Source: Sporisorium sorghi (lineage: Eukaryota; Basidiomycota; Ustilaginomycetes; Ustilaginales; Ustilaginaceae). Taken from it: DNA of 64,000 bases. The notes under the pieces are model-generated. The model searched no databases, was not told the origin of the DNA, and saw only the letters and a list, made by a program, of their open reading frames with translations. Below are positions 52,191 through 61,174 of the stretch, piece by piece; the stretch's first letter is position 1; each line of letters starts with the position of its first letter. Location: positions 1 through 64,000 of the forward strand of contig JALCCG010000089.1 of NCBI GenBank assembly GCA_023212695.1, written 5' to 3'. The translations under genes were made by a program, and so were the position numbers.

Positions 52191-53590
52191 ATGGCTTCCT
52201 CGTAAGTTGCGCCCTACAACACTCAGCACACGAGGGGCAACAGCGTTCTGACCGTCATCTATCTGCATTCTGCAATCATGACCAACAGCGATCTTGCCGC
52301 CACTTACGCTTCCCTCATCCTCGCTGACGATGGTCTCGAGATCACCGTACGTATTCATTTGAAGCATCGCATCAACACTTGGGAAGGGAGATTCGACCAG
52401 AGCATAGGCGAAGCAGTGGTAGAACGGAAAATGTTGGTTGGAAGGCTCGGCGTGATGGAAGCAGCAAAGATGGCAAGGTCGGCAACGATAGGGCAATCAG
52501 CAACAGCAGCAGCAGCTTTGGATCATCAACAATAGCAGCAGACTCAGCACAAGCAGCAACAGCAAACAGCAGAAGCAGCAGTGCAGCTGAGTTGGTAACG
52601 CCAGCACACGCATCAGCATTGTCAACAACAGCTTGTTGGGAGCAAACACGGCGGCCAGACAACAGCTGTTTCATGGAGACACGTCGGACGAAGCAGCAGG
52701 AGGGTTTGCAGTCATCATCGGATTCGCTCCAGATGGTGCGCCTGGGACACATAATGCAAATGGCATCCCAACACTCGAATTGGCCAGGAGGTGCAACATT
52801 GCGACACCTCTGCATCACTGGACGTTGGAGTAGAGGGCAGTTTAGCAGGCGACGCGTACTCAGCATTGCGCATCGACAACGCTTCCATGTTGTGTACCGA
52901 TCGACACACCATCCGACGAAGTATCAGACTGCTGGGGTCGTCGTTCGTCGTGCTCGCATCCGTGCACGAGTCGGGATGAAAGTCAGAGGCCTAGGCATGT
53001 GTTGCATCCCCATCTTCGGTCGATGCTTGCGTTTTGATAGCCACGGTTGGAGGCCACGATGGGGAACAGCGAGTCCGACAACTCAACCACAAAGCAGACT
53101 TGATCGACACTGCACATCTACTTCCTGCCGCCACACGTTGCTGCTGTTTTGCTGCTGCTGCACCTGTTCTTGCCCACCCTATGCCCGTCGGATGCTGCTG
53201 ATCCACGACCCGACCTGCTCCAACCTTCCTCTGGCTCTTGAATCCGTCTCCCAAGTGCAAACCCACCATCTCACCCGCCCGACATTATCACTAACGCTTC
53301 TATCTCTATTGCTACCGCACATACAGTCCGAGAAGATCGTCCAGCTGACCACTGCCGCCGGTGTGCCCGTTGAGCCCATCTGGGCCTCGCTGCTCGCCAA
53401 GGCGCTCGAGGGCAAGGACGTCAAGGAGCTGCTCACCAACGTCGGTGGTGGCGCTGCCGCTGTCGCCGTCGCTGCCCCTGCCGGTGGTGCCGCTGCTGCC
53501 GGTGGCGCTGCCGCCGAGAAGGAGGAGGAGAAGAAGGAGGAGGAGAAGGAGGAGTCCGACGACGACATGGGATTCGGTCTCTTCGACTAA
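52191..53590 (+). CDS. RPP1: 60S acidic ribosomal protein P1, two introns
   Basis: P1 forms the lateral stalk of the 60S subunit with P0 and P2 and recruits elongation GTPases. Exon 1 is 52191-52201 (ATGGCTTCCTC), exon 2 52289-52346 and exon 3 53327-53590, giving 110 aa, the normal length. The product starts [20 protein letters not shown] and passes through [20 protein letters not shown]. The Ala/Gly hinge and acidic Glu/Lys stretch precede the invariant C-terminus [10 protein letters not shown]. Intron 1 is 87 nt; intron 2 is 980 nt (52347-53326, GTACGT...TACAG, branch CACTAAC), far longer than any other intron here. A frame open through that intron into exon 3 lacks ribosomal-protein sequence and is not in phase with exon 2. 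Confidence 0.96.
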
Positions 53591-54225
53591 ACGTTTCACT
53601 CGTCCTCGACCTTCTTTCCTTTTTCGAATCGCCCCGGGCAATGTACCATCAACCATTCAAAACTCACCCTCTTTGGAGACACCCGCTGCCCCCATCACAC
53701 CTCCGCGGCCCTTTGCGTCTCATCATGACGTAGGGCGGTTGACGAGGAGGGGACTGCAATGCTCGAAAGCTTTTCTCTTCACACACACACCCAAAAACGA
53801 TTTCTGTTTAGGCTTTCCCCTTGCAACAAAACCTATTCGACCCATCCAGAGATCACTGGCGCCCCAATTTGCTGATGATGTGAAATGTGAGCCTAGGAGT
53901 GTCTTGAGATCCACAGCCAGGCTTCGGTGATTGAGAGAGTCGATGCCGAGCGACAGGCTCGGCTGCTCGCAAGTGTCAAGCAAGGACGTCGATCCTGCCG
54001 CATTGCCCGGGGTTGATGCCAAATGCACGCTCTCTTTTCACTCTGCGACGGCAGCTGGAAATGTCGAGCTTTCGTTCCGCCAGCTCTCTTGGCACACCGA
54101 ACCATCCCCACAACACACACAAGTTCTGATGCACACACGTTCTGATGCCGTAGAAAGTGCCATTGCACACACACCAGGAATCAACGCTCCCAATTGCAGC
54201 TTCTGCCCTGCCACCCCCCTCGCCT
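53591..54225. other. Convergent 3' flanks RPP1 / F-box gene
   Basis: This 635-bp stretch holds 3' ends of two convergent genes and a short CA repeat near 53786. No further gene was recognised. Confidence 0.5.
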
Positions 54226-56058
54226 CTACGCCCCGCGTCGCTGGAACAAGAAACACCCTTCGTAGCCGTACATGTTGTCCGGCGTGAACGTGTCCCTCCA
54301 CCGCCCGACCAGTTTACCCCCTGCAACCGAGTATCCGCGATACAGCCACTTGCCGCGGCCGTCCGGGCGGTACTCTTTGGTCATGATGAGCATGCCGTCC
54401 CAGGTGCGCACGCGACCGCGCACGACGAAGCGACCCCATGCGGAGTGGCCCGTGCCAGAGAGCAGGATCTCGTATCGCTCCCGACCGTCTTCGTCTGGGA
54501 AAGAGGGGTATCGGTCCCAGTCGTGTGGCAGCGCTTTGGATTTGCCCTTTGCATCTGTTGTTGCACCGCCTGTCGATGCTGATCCCGCTGCTGCAGAGGA
54601 CGACGAATCCAGGGCCGGTTCGCTCGACGCATACCCTGCAGCCAGCACGCTTCCCTTGCCCCCCTCCACCTCGCCCGGCGCCAACCTGACAATCTTCTCC
54701 TTGATCTTCCAGATTTGCGGCTGCTCGCCAAACGGCCCTTCGTACAAACTTCGCATCCGGCCCGCGAGCATCTCGCGATACGAATCGAAATCGAAAAAGC
54801 TGAATCTCCCTTCCCAGATGCCCTCAAACATGCCTTTGAAGAACAAAGGTGGTAGGCCCGGGGAGCGCGTGGGGTCGAGACACGAGAGCAGGCGGGAGAG
54901 GTCTTTGTCGTGGTCCGCGGATGTGAGCGAGAGCGGCGGGCGGGTAGCGGCGGGCTGGCGGATGGTGGTTTCGGAGCTCGGGTCGTCTGGGTCGGAGAGC
55001 GCTGCCATGCCTAGTACCGCGGGGTCCTTTTCGACTTTCATGAAGAAGCTAAAACATGCGCCTTGAGCGAGGATGGGCGATGCAATACGCAGTTTCCCGC
55101 CGACGTGGTCGACGAGACATGTGCGGTCACGAGGGGTGAGATCGGCCAGGAAAGGATTCGTCGCCAATGTTGGTCCACCACCGTCTTGCGACGCCTGTTG
55201 CGCTGCTTCATCAGATTGCTGCTGACCATTTTCCGAGTTGTTGGAGCCGTTCGTGCCGCTGCTATTTGCGTTATTCGTCAGAGGCAAGTTGCGTAGCGTC
55301 CAGGGCGCCATAAAGGCGTCAAACTTGTGCGCTGCAAACACAAAGGGCCGCAGCACAAACAGCCTCTCGACCGCCTCTCCTCTGGGCTCAAACGCCAGCT
55401 GTTCCGGATCGGTGAGCAAGTAGACCAGATGCAACGCCAACGCCTTGTGTACCGCATCCGAGGGATATCCCGCTTGAACCGCACCGTCGAGCATCTCGGA
55501 CGCATGATGTAGCGCCAAAAAGCTATGCAGCTGCGCCCAGCAGAGCTGCTCGTAGTTCAAGCCGTCGTTCTCGAGCATCATGAGATACGCGAGCCACAGC
55601 ATCTCGGTGATGGAATCATCGTCCTCGAAGAGCGCCACTCCATCGTTGGAATGAATCTCGGCGGTGGCGACGCAGCGTCGCATGCGTTTGAGCAGGATGC
55701 AGCGTCTGCGCAGCTCGTTGGCCAAGTTGTGCGAGGTGAGTGCGGTCTTGCCAAAGCGACGTCCGATGGCGGCGGTGTCGAACTTGCTGTGAAACACTCT
55801 CGCGTAGAGACGTGGGTTGGACTCGAGGTTCAGCAGCGAGTAGAGGCGGCGACAGACGAGTTGAAGCGCATGCAGATCGGTGGGCGGAGTGACGACTTTG
55901 GATTCTCGCAGCGAAGTGTCGTAAAGAAAGCTGCAGGGCGCTGAGGTGGACGAAGAGGCAAACGAAGTGTTTGGAGAGGGCAGCGTAGCTGGCGATGCTG
56001 TCAAGGATCTCGGGCGGTAGCGAGAGGAGCCCCACGCGGGAAGTCTCACCGCCGTGCA
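54226..56058 (-). CDS. F-box protein with a reading-frame break
   Basis: The long frame (54226 to about 56040) encodes ~600 residues with a conserved C-terminal region (YEILLSGTGHSAWGRFVVRG, NMYGYEGCFLFQRR) seen in basidiomycete F-box proteins. The F-box itself, LLSLPPEILDSIASYAAL, is encoded just after the ATG at 56056-56058 but in another frame; its second half (LHALQLVCRRLYSLLN) is in the long frame. A +1 shift near 55975-55990 is therefore needed to read the whole domain. No in-phase intron that keeps the F-box was found, while a 52-nt GTGAGA...TTGACAG segment would restore frame but delete the first F-box helix. F-box proteins link targets to Skp1-Cul1 ubiquitin ligases; the target is unknown. 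The break may be a base error, a mutation or regulated splicing. Confidence 0.72.
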   Translation of the reverse strand, partial: CTAVRLPAWGSSRYRPRSLTASPATLPSPNTSFASSSTSAPCSFLYDTSLRESKVVTPPTDLHALQLVCRRLYSLLNLESNPRLYARVFHSKFDTAAIGRRFGKTALTSHNLANELRRRCILLKRMRRCVATAEIHSNDGVALFEDDDSITEMLWLAYLMMLENDGLNYEQLCWAQLHSFLALHHASEMLDGAVQAGYPSDAVHKALALHLVYLLTDPEQLAFEPRGEAVERLFVLRPFVFAAHKFDAFMAPWTLRNLPLTNNANSSGTNGSNNSENGQQQSDEAAQQASQDGGGPTLATNPFLADLTPRDRTCLVDHVGGKLRIASPILAQGACFSFFMKVEKDPAVLGMAALSDPDDPSSETTIRQPAATRPPLSLTSADHDKDLSRLLSCLDPTRSPGLPPLFFKGMFEGIWEGRFSFFDFDSYREMLAGRMRSLYEGPFGEQPQIWKIKEKIVRLAPGEVEGGKGSVLAAGYASSEPALDSSSSAAAGSASTGGATTDAKGKSKALPHDWDRYPSFPDEDGRERYEILLSGTGHSAWGRFVVRGRVRTWDGMLIMTKEYRPDGRGKWLYRGYSVAGGKLVGRWRDTFTPDNMYGYEGCFLFQRRGA

Positions 56059-56454
56059 TGGTTGCCAGATGCCAGTGTGGAGCGAGTGTAGATAGTGATG
56101 GTGGCGGGTGGAAAAGGAGAAGGAAGGCTGAGTTGGTCACGAGGTGGGATTGATCAAGATACGCCCGCAAAAAGCAGCGTGGCCGCGTCAATTTGGCACA
56201 ATCTCAAACCGGCTCTGCCGCATAAAATGAATAACCGAGCCAGTTTAGCGTCTTTTCTGCTTTTTCCTGCTGCAAGGCTGCAAGAGAGTGTCATCATCAT
56301 CTTCTCGAATGCAGGGCGTCTTCGATGGTCGACTTGGACACCAACTCAGAAGATCTTGCGTCGGATTCAAACAAATGCAAAGCACACAAGCAAGAGCCAC
56401 TGCTAGCTAGATTGCAGATCCGACAATGCAACGTTGCTACATCTAATTGGTACC
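56059..56454. other. F-box gene promoter and CAP 3' flank
   Basis: This 396-bp region lies between two minus-strand genes and carries the upstream region of the F-box gene. No gene or RNA is seen. Confidence 0.5.
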
Positions 56455-58088
56455 TTAGGCCGTGTGTGCGACCACCTCAGTCTTGATGCGACTCTTGCCC
56501 TTCTGGTTCAGACTGTCGACCGTGTGCTTGAGCTGTTCAGGCAGCGCATACTCCTCAAACTCGCCCTCCTCGCCACCGGCCACGGGCAAGCTGATGTTGA
56601 TGGCGCTGCACTTGGCCGCAATGATCTCCGAGTCCAACGACTTGTCCGAAAGGTAAATCTGTCCGCTGTCGCACGAATCCAACAGGATGGTGGGCGCGCG
56701 TCCCGTGATCTGCACTGCAAACGACGGCGAGCCCGTCACCTCCAACGACGATACCAGCGTGTCGACTAGGATCGACGTCTTGGTGCAGTTGGTCATCTGC
56801 ACCGCGTTGATCTTGCCCTTGATCTGGATGATGCTGTTCTTGCAGTTGAAAATGTTGACCGTCTGGTTGAGCTCAGTCTGGTCAATCACAATCGAGCGGT
56901 TGTCCTCGTGGTACTCGACCGCCCACTTGTTGCCGTCCAGTTGCGTCCTGGCTGGCTTCTTGGCTTTCAACTGGGCCGGCTTGACAGCAGGCTTGGGCGG
57001 TGCCGCTTTGGTGGGCGCTGGCGTGCTTGCGCTGGTGGCTCGCAACTCGGGATTCTTGTGCGTCATCTGACTGGCGTCCACCTTCTTGAGCCCCTTGGTG
57101 ATGTTTTCGCCCTGGTTGAGCTGTCCGAACACAGCATCCATCCCACCTGCAGCTGCAGCTCCACCAGCAGCAACGGCACCAGCCGACAGGTCGGCAGCGG
57201 GAGGAGGCGGAGGAGGCGGCGGCGGTGCACCTCCAGCTGGAGCAACACTGGACGACGACTTGAAAGAGGCTGCATCTCCTCCCTTTGGATTCCAAACCAA
57301 GCCAGTGGTGTGCGTCTTGAGCACATACGTCTTGAGCGTTTCGAGAAGCTTGATAAAGGCGCGTGTCCATTCGACGTGCGTCTTGTCCGTGTCCTTGAAG
57401 TCCTTGATCACGCGGTTGGCGTAAAACTGGGCGCTGTCCTTCATCTCACCCACGTACGGTCCAGGCTTGGGCTCGACAGCCACCCAGCCGACAGCAGGGA
57501 TACCTTCGCTGACGGTGCTGAGGTGGTTGAAATGCTGCTTATCTCCGCGGTTCTTGTCACGCGTTTCGATGACCTGAGTGAGGGCAGCTTGGAGCGGCTT
57601 GAGCAGATCGGCAAACACGGGAGAAGTAGCACCTCCGGCCGGCTTTTGGCTAGAAGCAGCGAGCAGGATGAGGTCGCGCTGTGCCTGGAAGGTCTTCAAG
57701 ACGCCGACAGCTTGTTCTTGAACCACGCCACCAATCTTGGCGCTGAGCTGCTTGAACTCGTCGAGCACTTCTCCGACCTGTTCATCGTACGCCTTGACAG
57801 CGGGTGGGTCCTCCTTCGGTGGCTCGACAGCGGCAGGTGGAGGAGGTGGTGGTGGTGGAGCAATTGAGCCAGCAGCCAAAGCTGGCGCTGCGGGAGGAAG
57901 ATCCCTTTGCGAGGATCCAGACGACTGATGAAGCGCAATGTCTTCAAGACGAGAGGTCGCTGCTTCGAGCCTGTTTGGGGGCAAACAAAGGAAGCATCAG
58001 CAAGCGGACCAAACGAGGAGCAACGACGAGGCTGATAGACTTACCTCTTGATGAGTGTGCTCAAGTTGCCAATGCCTGGAGCCGACAT
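56455..58088 (-). CDS. SRV2: Adenylyl cyclase-associated protein (Srv2/CAP), one intron
   Basis: CAP binds adenylyl cyclase for Ras-cAMP signalling and recycles ADP-G-actin. Exon 1 is 58045-58088 and exon 2 56455-57970, with a 74-nt intron (GTAAGT...AACAG), giving 519 aa. The N-terminus STLIKRLEAATSRLEDIA is the conserved cyclase-binding helix and is recovered only by splicing. A helical folded domain (about 60-240) includes VEWTRAFIKLLETLKTYVLK. A proline tract and a verprolin-like WH2 motif (LKKVDASQMTHKNPELR) follow. The C-terminal beta-helix begins NKWAVEYHEDNRSIVIDQTE and ends with an Ala-containing tail. In smuts cAMP signalling governs mating and filamentation. CAP lies in a tandem of three minus-strand genes with independent functions. 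Confidence 0.96.
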
Positions 58089-58457
58089 GATTGATGCGAT
58101 AGAGGCGACGAAGTAGGGGAGAGATGAGCTGAAGATGATGGAAGTCGAGAAGATGTTTTGAGACACACGCGTGGCAGTGCGGCTCACGCTGAGCACAGAC
58201 CATTCAGTCTGTCAGTGGATTTCGCATCGATTTTGCTCCACCTTTAATTTCCACCAAAACACACACTTTTGCTTGCATTCGCTGCTGTCGGCTGCGGTCC
58301 GGAAAGGCAGTTTGGTATATTGATACGATACTAAGCAAAGGCATGGTGGAAGGGAAGCACAAGTACAGTGATGAGAGACAGACAGCACAAAAGTTATGGG
58401 GATGAGCGAGGGGCAGAGGATGCAACGGTGACAGAAAGAGGGAGCGCAATAAGAGGA
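58089..58457. other. CAP promoter and NDC80 3' flank
   Basis: This 369-bp region separates two minus-strand genes. No gene is supported in it. Confidence 0.5.
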
Positions 58458-60482
58458 TCAATCGTCGCGACTCTTGAGAGCAACGGCAGCTTGGATCTCG
58501 CGGAGTTGGCCTGTAACGTCGCCCTTCATCTTGCTTAGCAGCACGACAAAGTTGAGCATGTCTTCGTCCATGCGTGATCGCTGCTGGTTCCATTCGTCCT
58601 CCTTGTGCTCGGCAGTGAGTTGCAGGCTGGTTAGTCTGGATTCGGCCTGCTGCAGATGTACACTCCCCGACGCTTCCGTCTCGTAGGTCGACTTTTCCAG
58701 CTTGCCCTCGTCGGCCTTGTAGCGTTCCTGCACCGTCTTGCAGCTCTTCTCGTACTCGGTTGCTTGCCTGGAAAGCGCTTCGCATCTCTCTCGATCCGAT
58801 GCCAGCTGCGTCTCTTGTTCTGAGAGCGCCTCCTGCAGCTTTTCGTACTCCTCCTGCATCGTCAGTCGCTTCTTGGACGCATGGCGGTACTTGTCGGCCT
58901 CCTGAGATCGCAGCGCTTCGATTTGTCGACGGAAGGACCCCTTGATCTCGACACCCGGCTGCAGCATGGTGGATGGGTTCGAAGGCGTCAACTCGAGCTC
59001 TTCCACCACGCTCCCGGAAGGCAGCTTGAACGGCAGCAGCGAGATGGAGCGCGCCAATGGGTTGAACTTTGAGATTCGGTCCTCGGTATCGGCTTGTTTC
59101 TTTGCAATGGCGATCTCGAGCCCCCATCCGTCACCGGCAGCTTTCTTGTTCTGCTCGCCCAGCACTTCGAGACGCTTGCTGAGACGGTTCCTCTCTGCCA
59201 GCATCCTCTCGTACTCTTCAGCCGACATTTCCTGCGCATTGACCTGCTCCTGCAAGTCGAGTCTGCGCTTGTTCTTGTCGTCAATCTCCTTTTCGGTCAG
59301 CGCAATCTCCTTGACGAGCCTCTCGATGGCCTTCTTGGTCTTGTCCAGCTTGGGCACCAGAACCTCGTCGTAGTACTTGTGGAATTTGGAGATGTCCTTG
59401 GCGAGCATGTCGTTTTCGCTGCTCTCGATCTTGAGCGGCGAATCGTTTTCCAGATAATCGGCCAACTCAGCCTCGAGCTTACGGTGCTCTTTCTGTAGCT
59501 CGCTGAGTTCGCGCTCTATCGCAGCATTCTTGTCTTCAAAGCGCACTCCGAGTTTGGCGTGCTCCTCCGGGTAGGTGTCCTCGTTCTGCCAGAAGCGGTC
59601 GTAGCAGTCCCAGAGGTAAGGGAAAAAGAGAGACTGAAGGTCGTCGATCTCGTCCGGTCGTGATCTGGGGCCGGTGCCGATGGTTTCTGCCTGGTTGCCC
59701 AGATTGACCATCCAATCGAGCATGGCAAGACAGTATGGCCAGTGGCTCTGACTTCCGGCGGCTGTGAGCTTGGTCTTGCTGAGCTCGTCGGCGGCGGGGT
59801 ATTTGATCTCCTTCATCAAAGTGAGCACCTCGTCTTCAAACTTCTTGCCTTCGGCGCCCATGACGAAATTCGTGTCGATGCAGGTGGCGTAGATGTGCTT
59901 GAACATGCCGACAAAAGCAGACTGGGTTGGCTCGTGAACACCCTTGTTGGCGTCCCAACCGGACATGGTGAAGCCGGTGCGCTCGAGATGTTCCTTGACG
60001 GTGAGACCCATGCGTGTCTTGTAGTGTTTATCCTTGATGGGCCTGGTTTCCCTCACACCTGATCCACCCGTGTTGCCGATGTTTCCGGGAGCAATGGATA
60101 GTCGGCCAACCATGGACCTCCTCGAGTTTGGTGTCGCGGCTACTGCGACGCTTTGGCGGCCGGCTGAGGTGACGCTCTGTCTGCTTGCGTACATTCCGGA
60201 ATCACCTCGACGACCACTCTGAGATGCCGAGTGGACGGGACCCAAGTGCTGCGACGTGGTGTGCTGTGCTTCCCTGGCATTGGCGCCTGTTGCACTGACT
60301 TGACGCACAGGGTTAGACTGCTGTGGGATCATGGAAGCGCGAGGCTGGAACGAGCCGCTAGAAAGTGTTTTCACGGATTTGACCGCGGATGATGGAACAG
60401 GAAGGGCGGATGAGATGTGACCATGGTTCTGATTTGGGTCGATGGCGGCAAGCGTCGAGCGACGCGTGTTGGTGCTGGCCAT
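58458..60482 (-). CDS. NDC80: Kinetochore protein Ndc80 (Hec1)
   Basis: Ndc80 is the microtubule-binding subunit of the outer-kinetochore NDC80 complex. The 674-aa product has a basic, Ser/Gln/Arg-rich N-terminal tail (about 1-145), the kind phosphorylated by Aurora B. The calponin-homology domain (about 148-275) contains MFKHIYATCIDTNF, YPAADELSKTKLTAAGSQSH and WPYCLAMLDWMV, hallmark sequences of Ndc80. A long coiled coil (about 300-665) follows, with the usual loop-like break around EKIDDKNKRRLDLQ-type segments. The start is ATG 60480-60482 (MASTNTRRSTLAAI); the frame continues upstream only to a TTG through a His-rich stretch. Intronless; divergent from the GH5 glucosidase gene. Confidence 0.95.
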   Translation of the reverse strand: MASTNTRRSTLAAIDPNQNHGHISSALPVPSSAVKSVKTLSSGSFQPRASMIPQQSNPVRQVSATGANAREAQHTTSQHLGPVHSASQSGRRGDSGMYASRQSVTSAGRQSVAVAATPNSRRSMVGRLSIAPGNIGNTGGSGVRETRPIKDKHYKTRMGLTVKEHLERTGFTMSGWDANKGVHEPTQSAFVGMFKHIYATCIDTNFVMGAEGKKFEDEVLTLMKEIKYPAADELSKTKLTAAGSQSHWPYCLAMLDWMVNLGNQAETIGTGPRSRPDEIDDLQSLFFPYLWDCYDRFWQNEDTYPEEHAKLGVRFEDKNAAIERELSELQKEHRKLEAELADYLENDSPLKIESSENDMLAKDISKFHKYYDEVLVPKLDKTKKAIERLVKEIALTEKEIDDKNKRRLDLQEQVNAQEMSAEEYERMLAERNRLSKRLEVLGEQNKKAAGDGWGLEIAIAKKQADTEDRISKFNPLARSISLLPFKLPSGSVVEELELTPSNPSTMLQPGVEIKGSFRRQIEALRSQEADKYRHASKKRLTMQEEYEKLQEALSEQETQLASDRERCEALSRQATEYEKSCKTVQERYKADEGKLEKSTYETEASGSVHLQQAESRLTSLQLTAEHKEDEWNQQRSRMDEDMLNFVVLLSKMKGDVTGQLREIQAAVALKSRDD

Positions 60483-61174
60483 GTTTGCAAGGTGGTGAGA
60501 GTAGGGGTCGAAAGTGGACGGAAGGACGGAGGTGTCGGAGACGTGGCTATCAAGCCGTTGCGCGTTTTTGTGAAGGACTGATAGTACGCAAAGATGATGT
60601 CGATGGCGATGACGGTGCTGGTGGTGGTGGTCGTGATGGATGGATGACCAGAGCAACAGCGCACAGCAAAAGGCATCAAATCAGTCGTCGTTGAATCACT
60701 CTCTCCCCAAAGAACAACAACAAAAAAAAAAAAAACACGCGTCGCGAGCCAAATCTTTTCGACTTAACATTCATCACGTGACTTGAGCTTCTCTTGCCAT
60801 GAGCCGCGGAACCAGATCGAGACTGCATCACTTTTCGACTGTCACACACTGTCATAAATTACTCAACTGTCACACACTTGGCCGGCACACGGCGTAAGCG
60901 AAACGCCGCTTTACGCTTCGAGACTCGCACGCACCTGCCAACCAACTCGTTTCATCTCCACCTCAAGCCTTGTCTGCTTCTGCCCCACCACCATCATCAT
61001 CACCACCATTTCGTCGCTGTTGTTGTTCACCACGTCACCACCCTAGCATTCCGATCTTCACACAAGGTGTGTGTTGAGCTGGTAGCACGCTCATTGCTGC
61101 TACGCCTCCACACCCGGCACAGCAACCATCACCTGCTTCTCGTCTTCTTCTTGTCCACACTCAGCACACTCAGC
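60483..61174. promoter_or_regulatory. Divergent promoter region NDC80 / GH5 glucosidase
   Basis: These 692 bp separate divergent genes. An A14 run is at 60722-60735 and a palindromic TCACGTGA-type E-box at about 60774-60781. Transcription factors with bHLH domains bind CACGTG sites, so it is a plausible regulatory element. Confidence 0.5.

Noticed and set aside
52379..53590. 403-codon frame through RPP1 intron 2 into exon 3
   Set aside because: Exon 2 is not in phase with it, the intron borders are canonical, and the intron part has no homology-like sequence.
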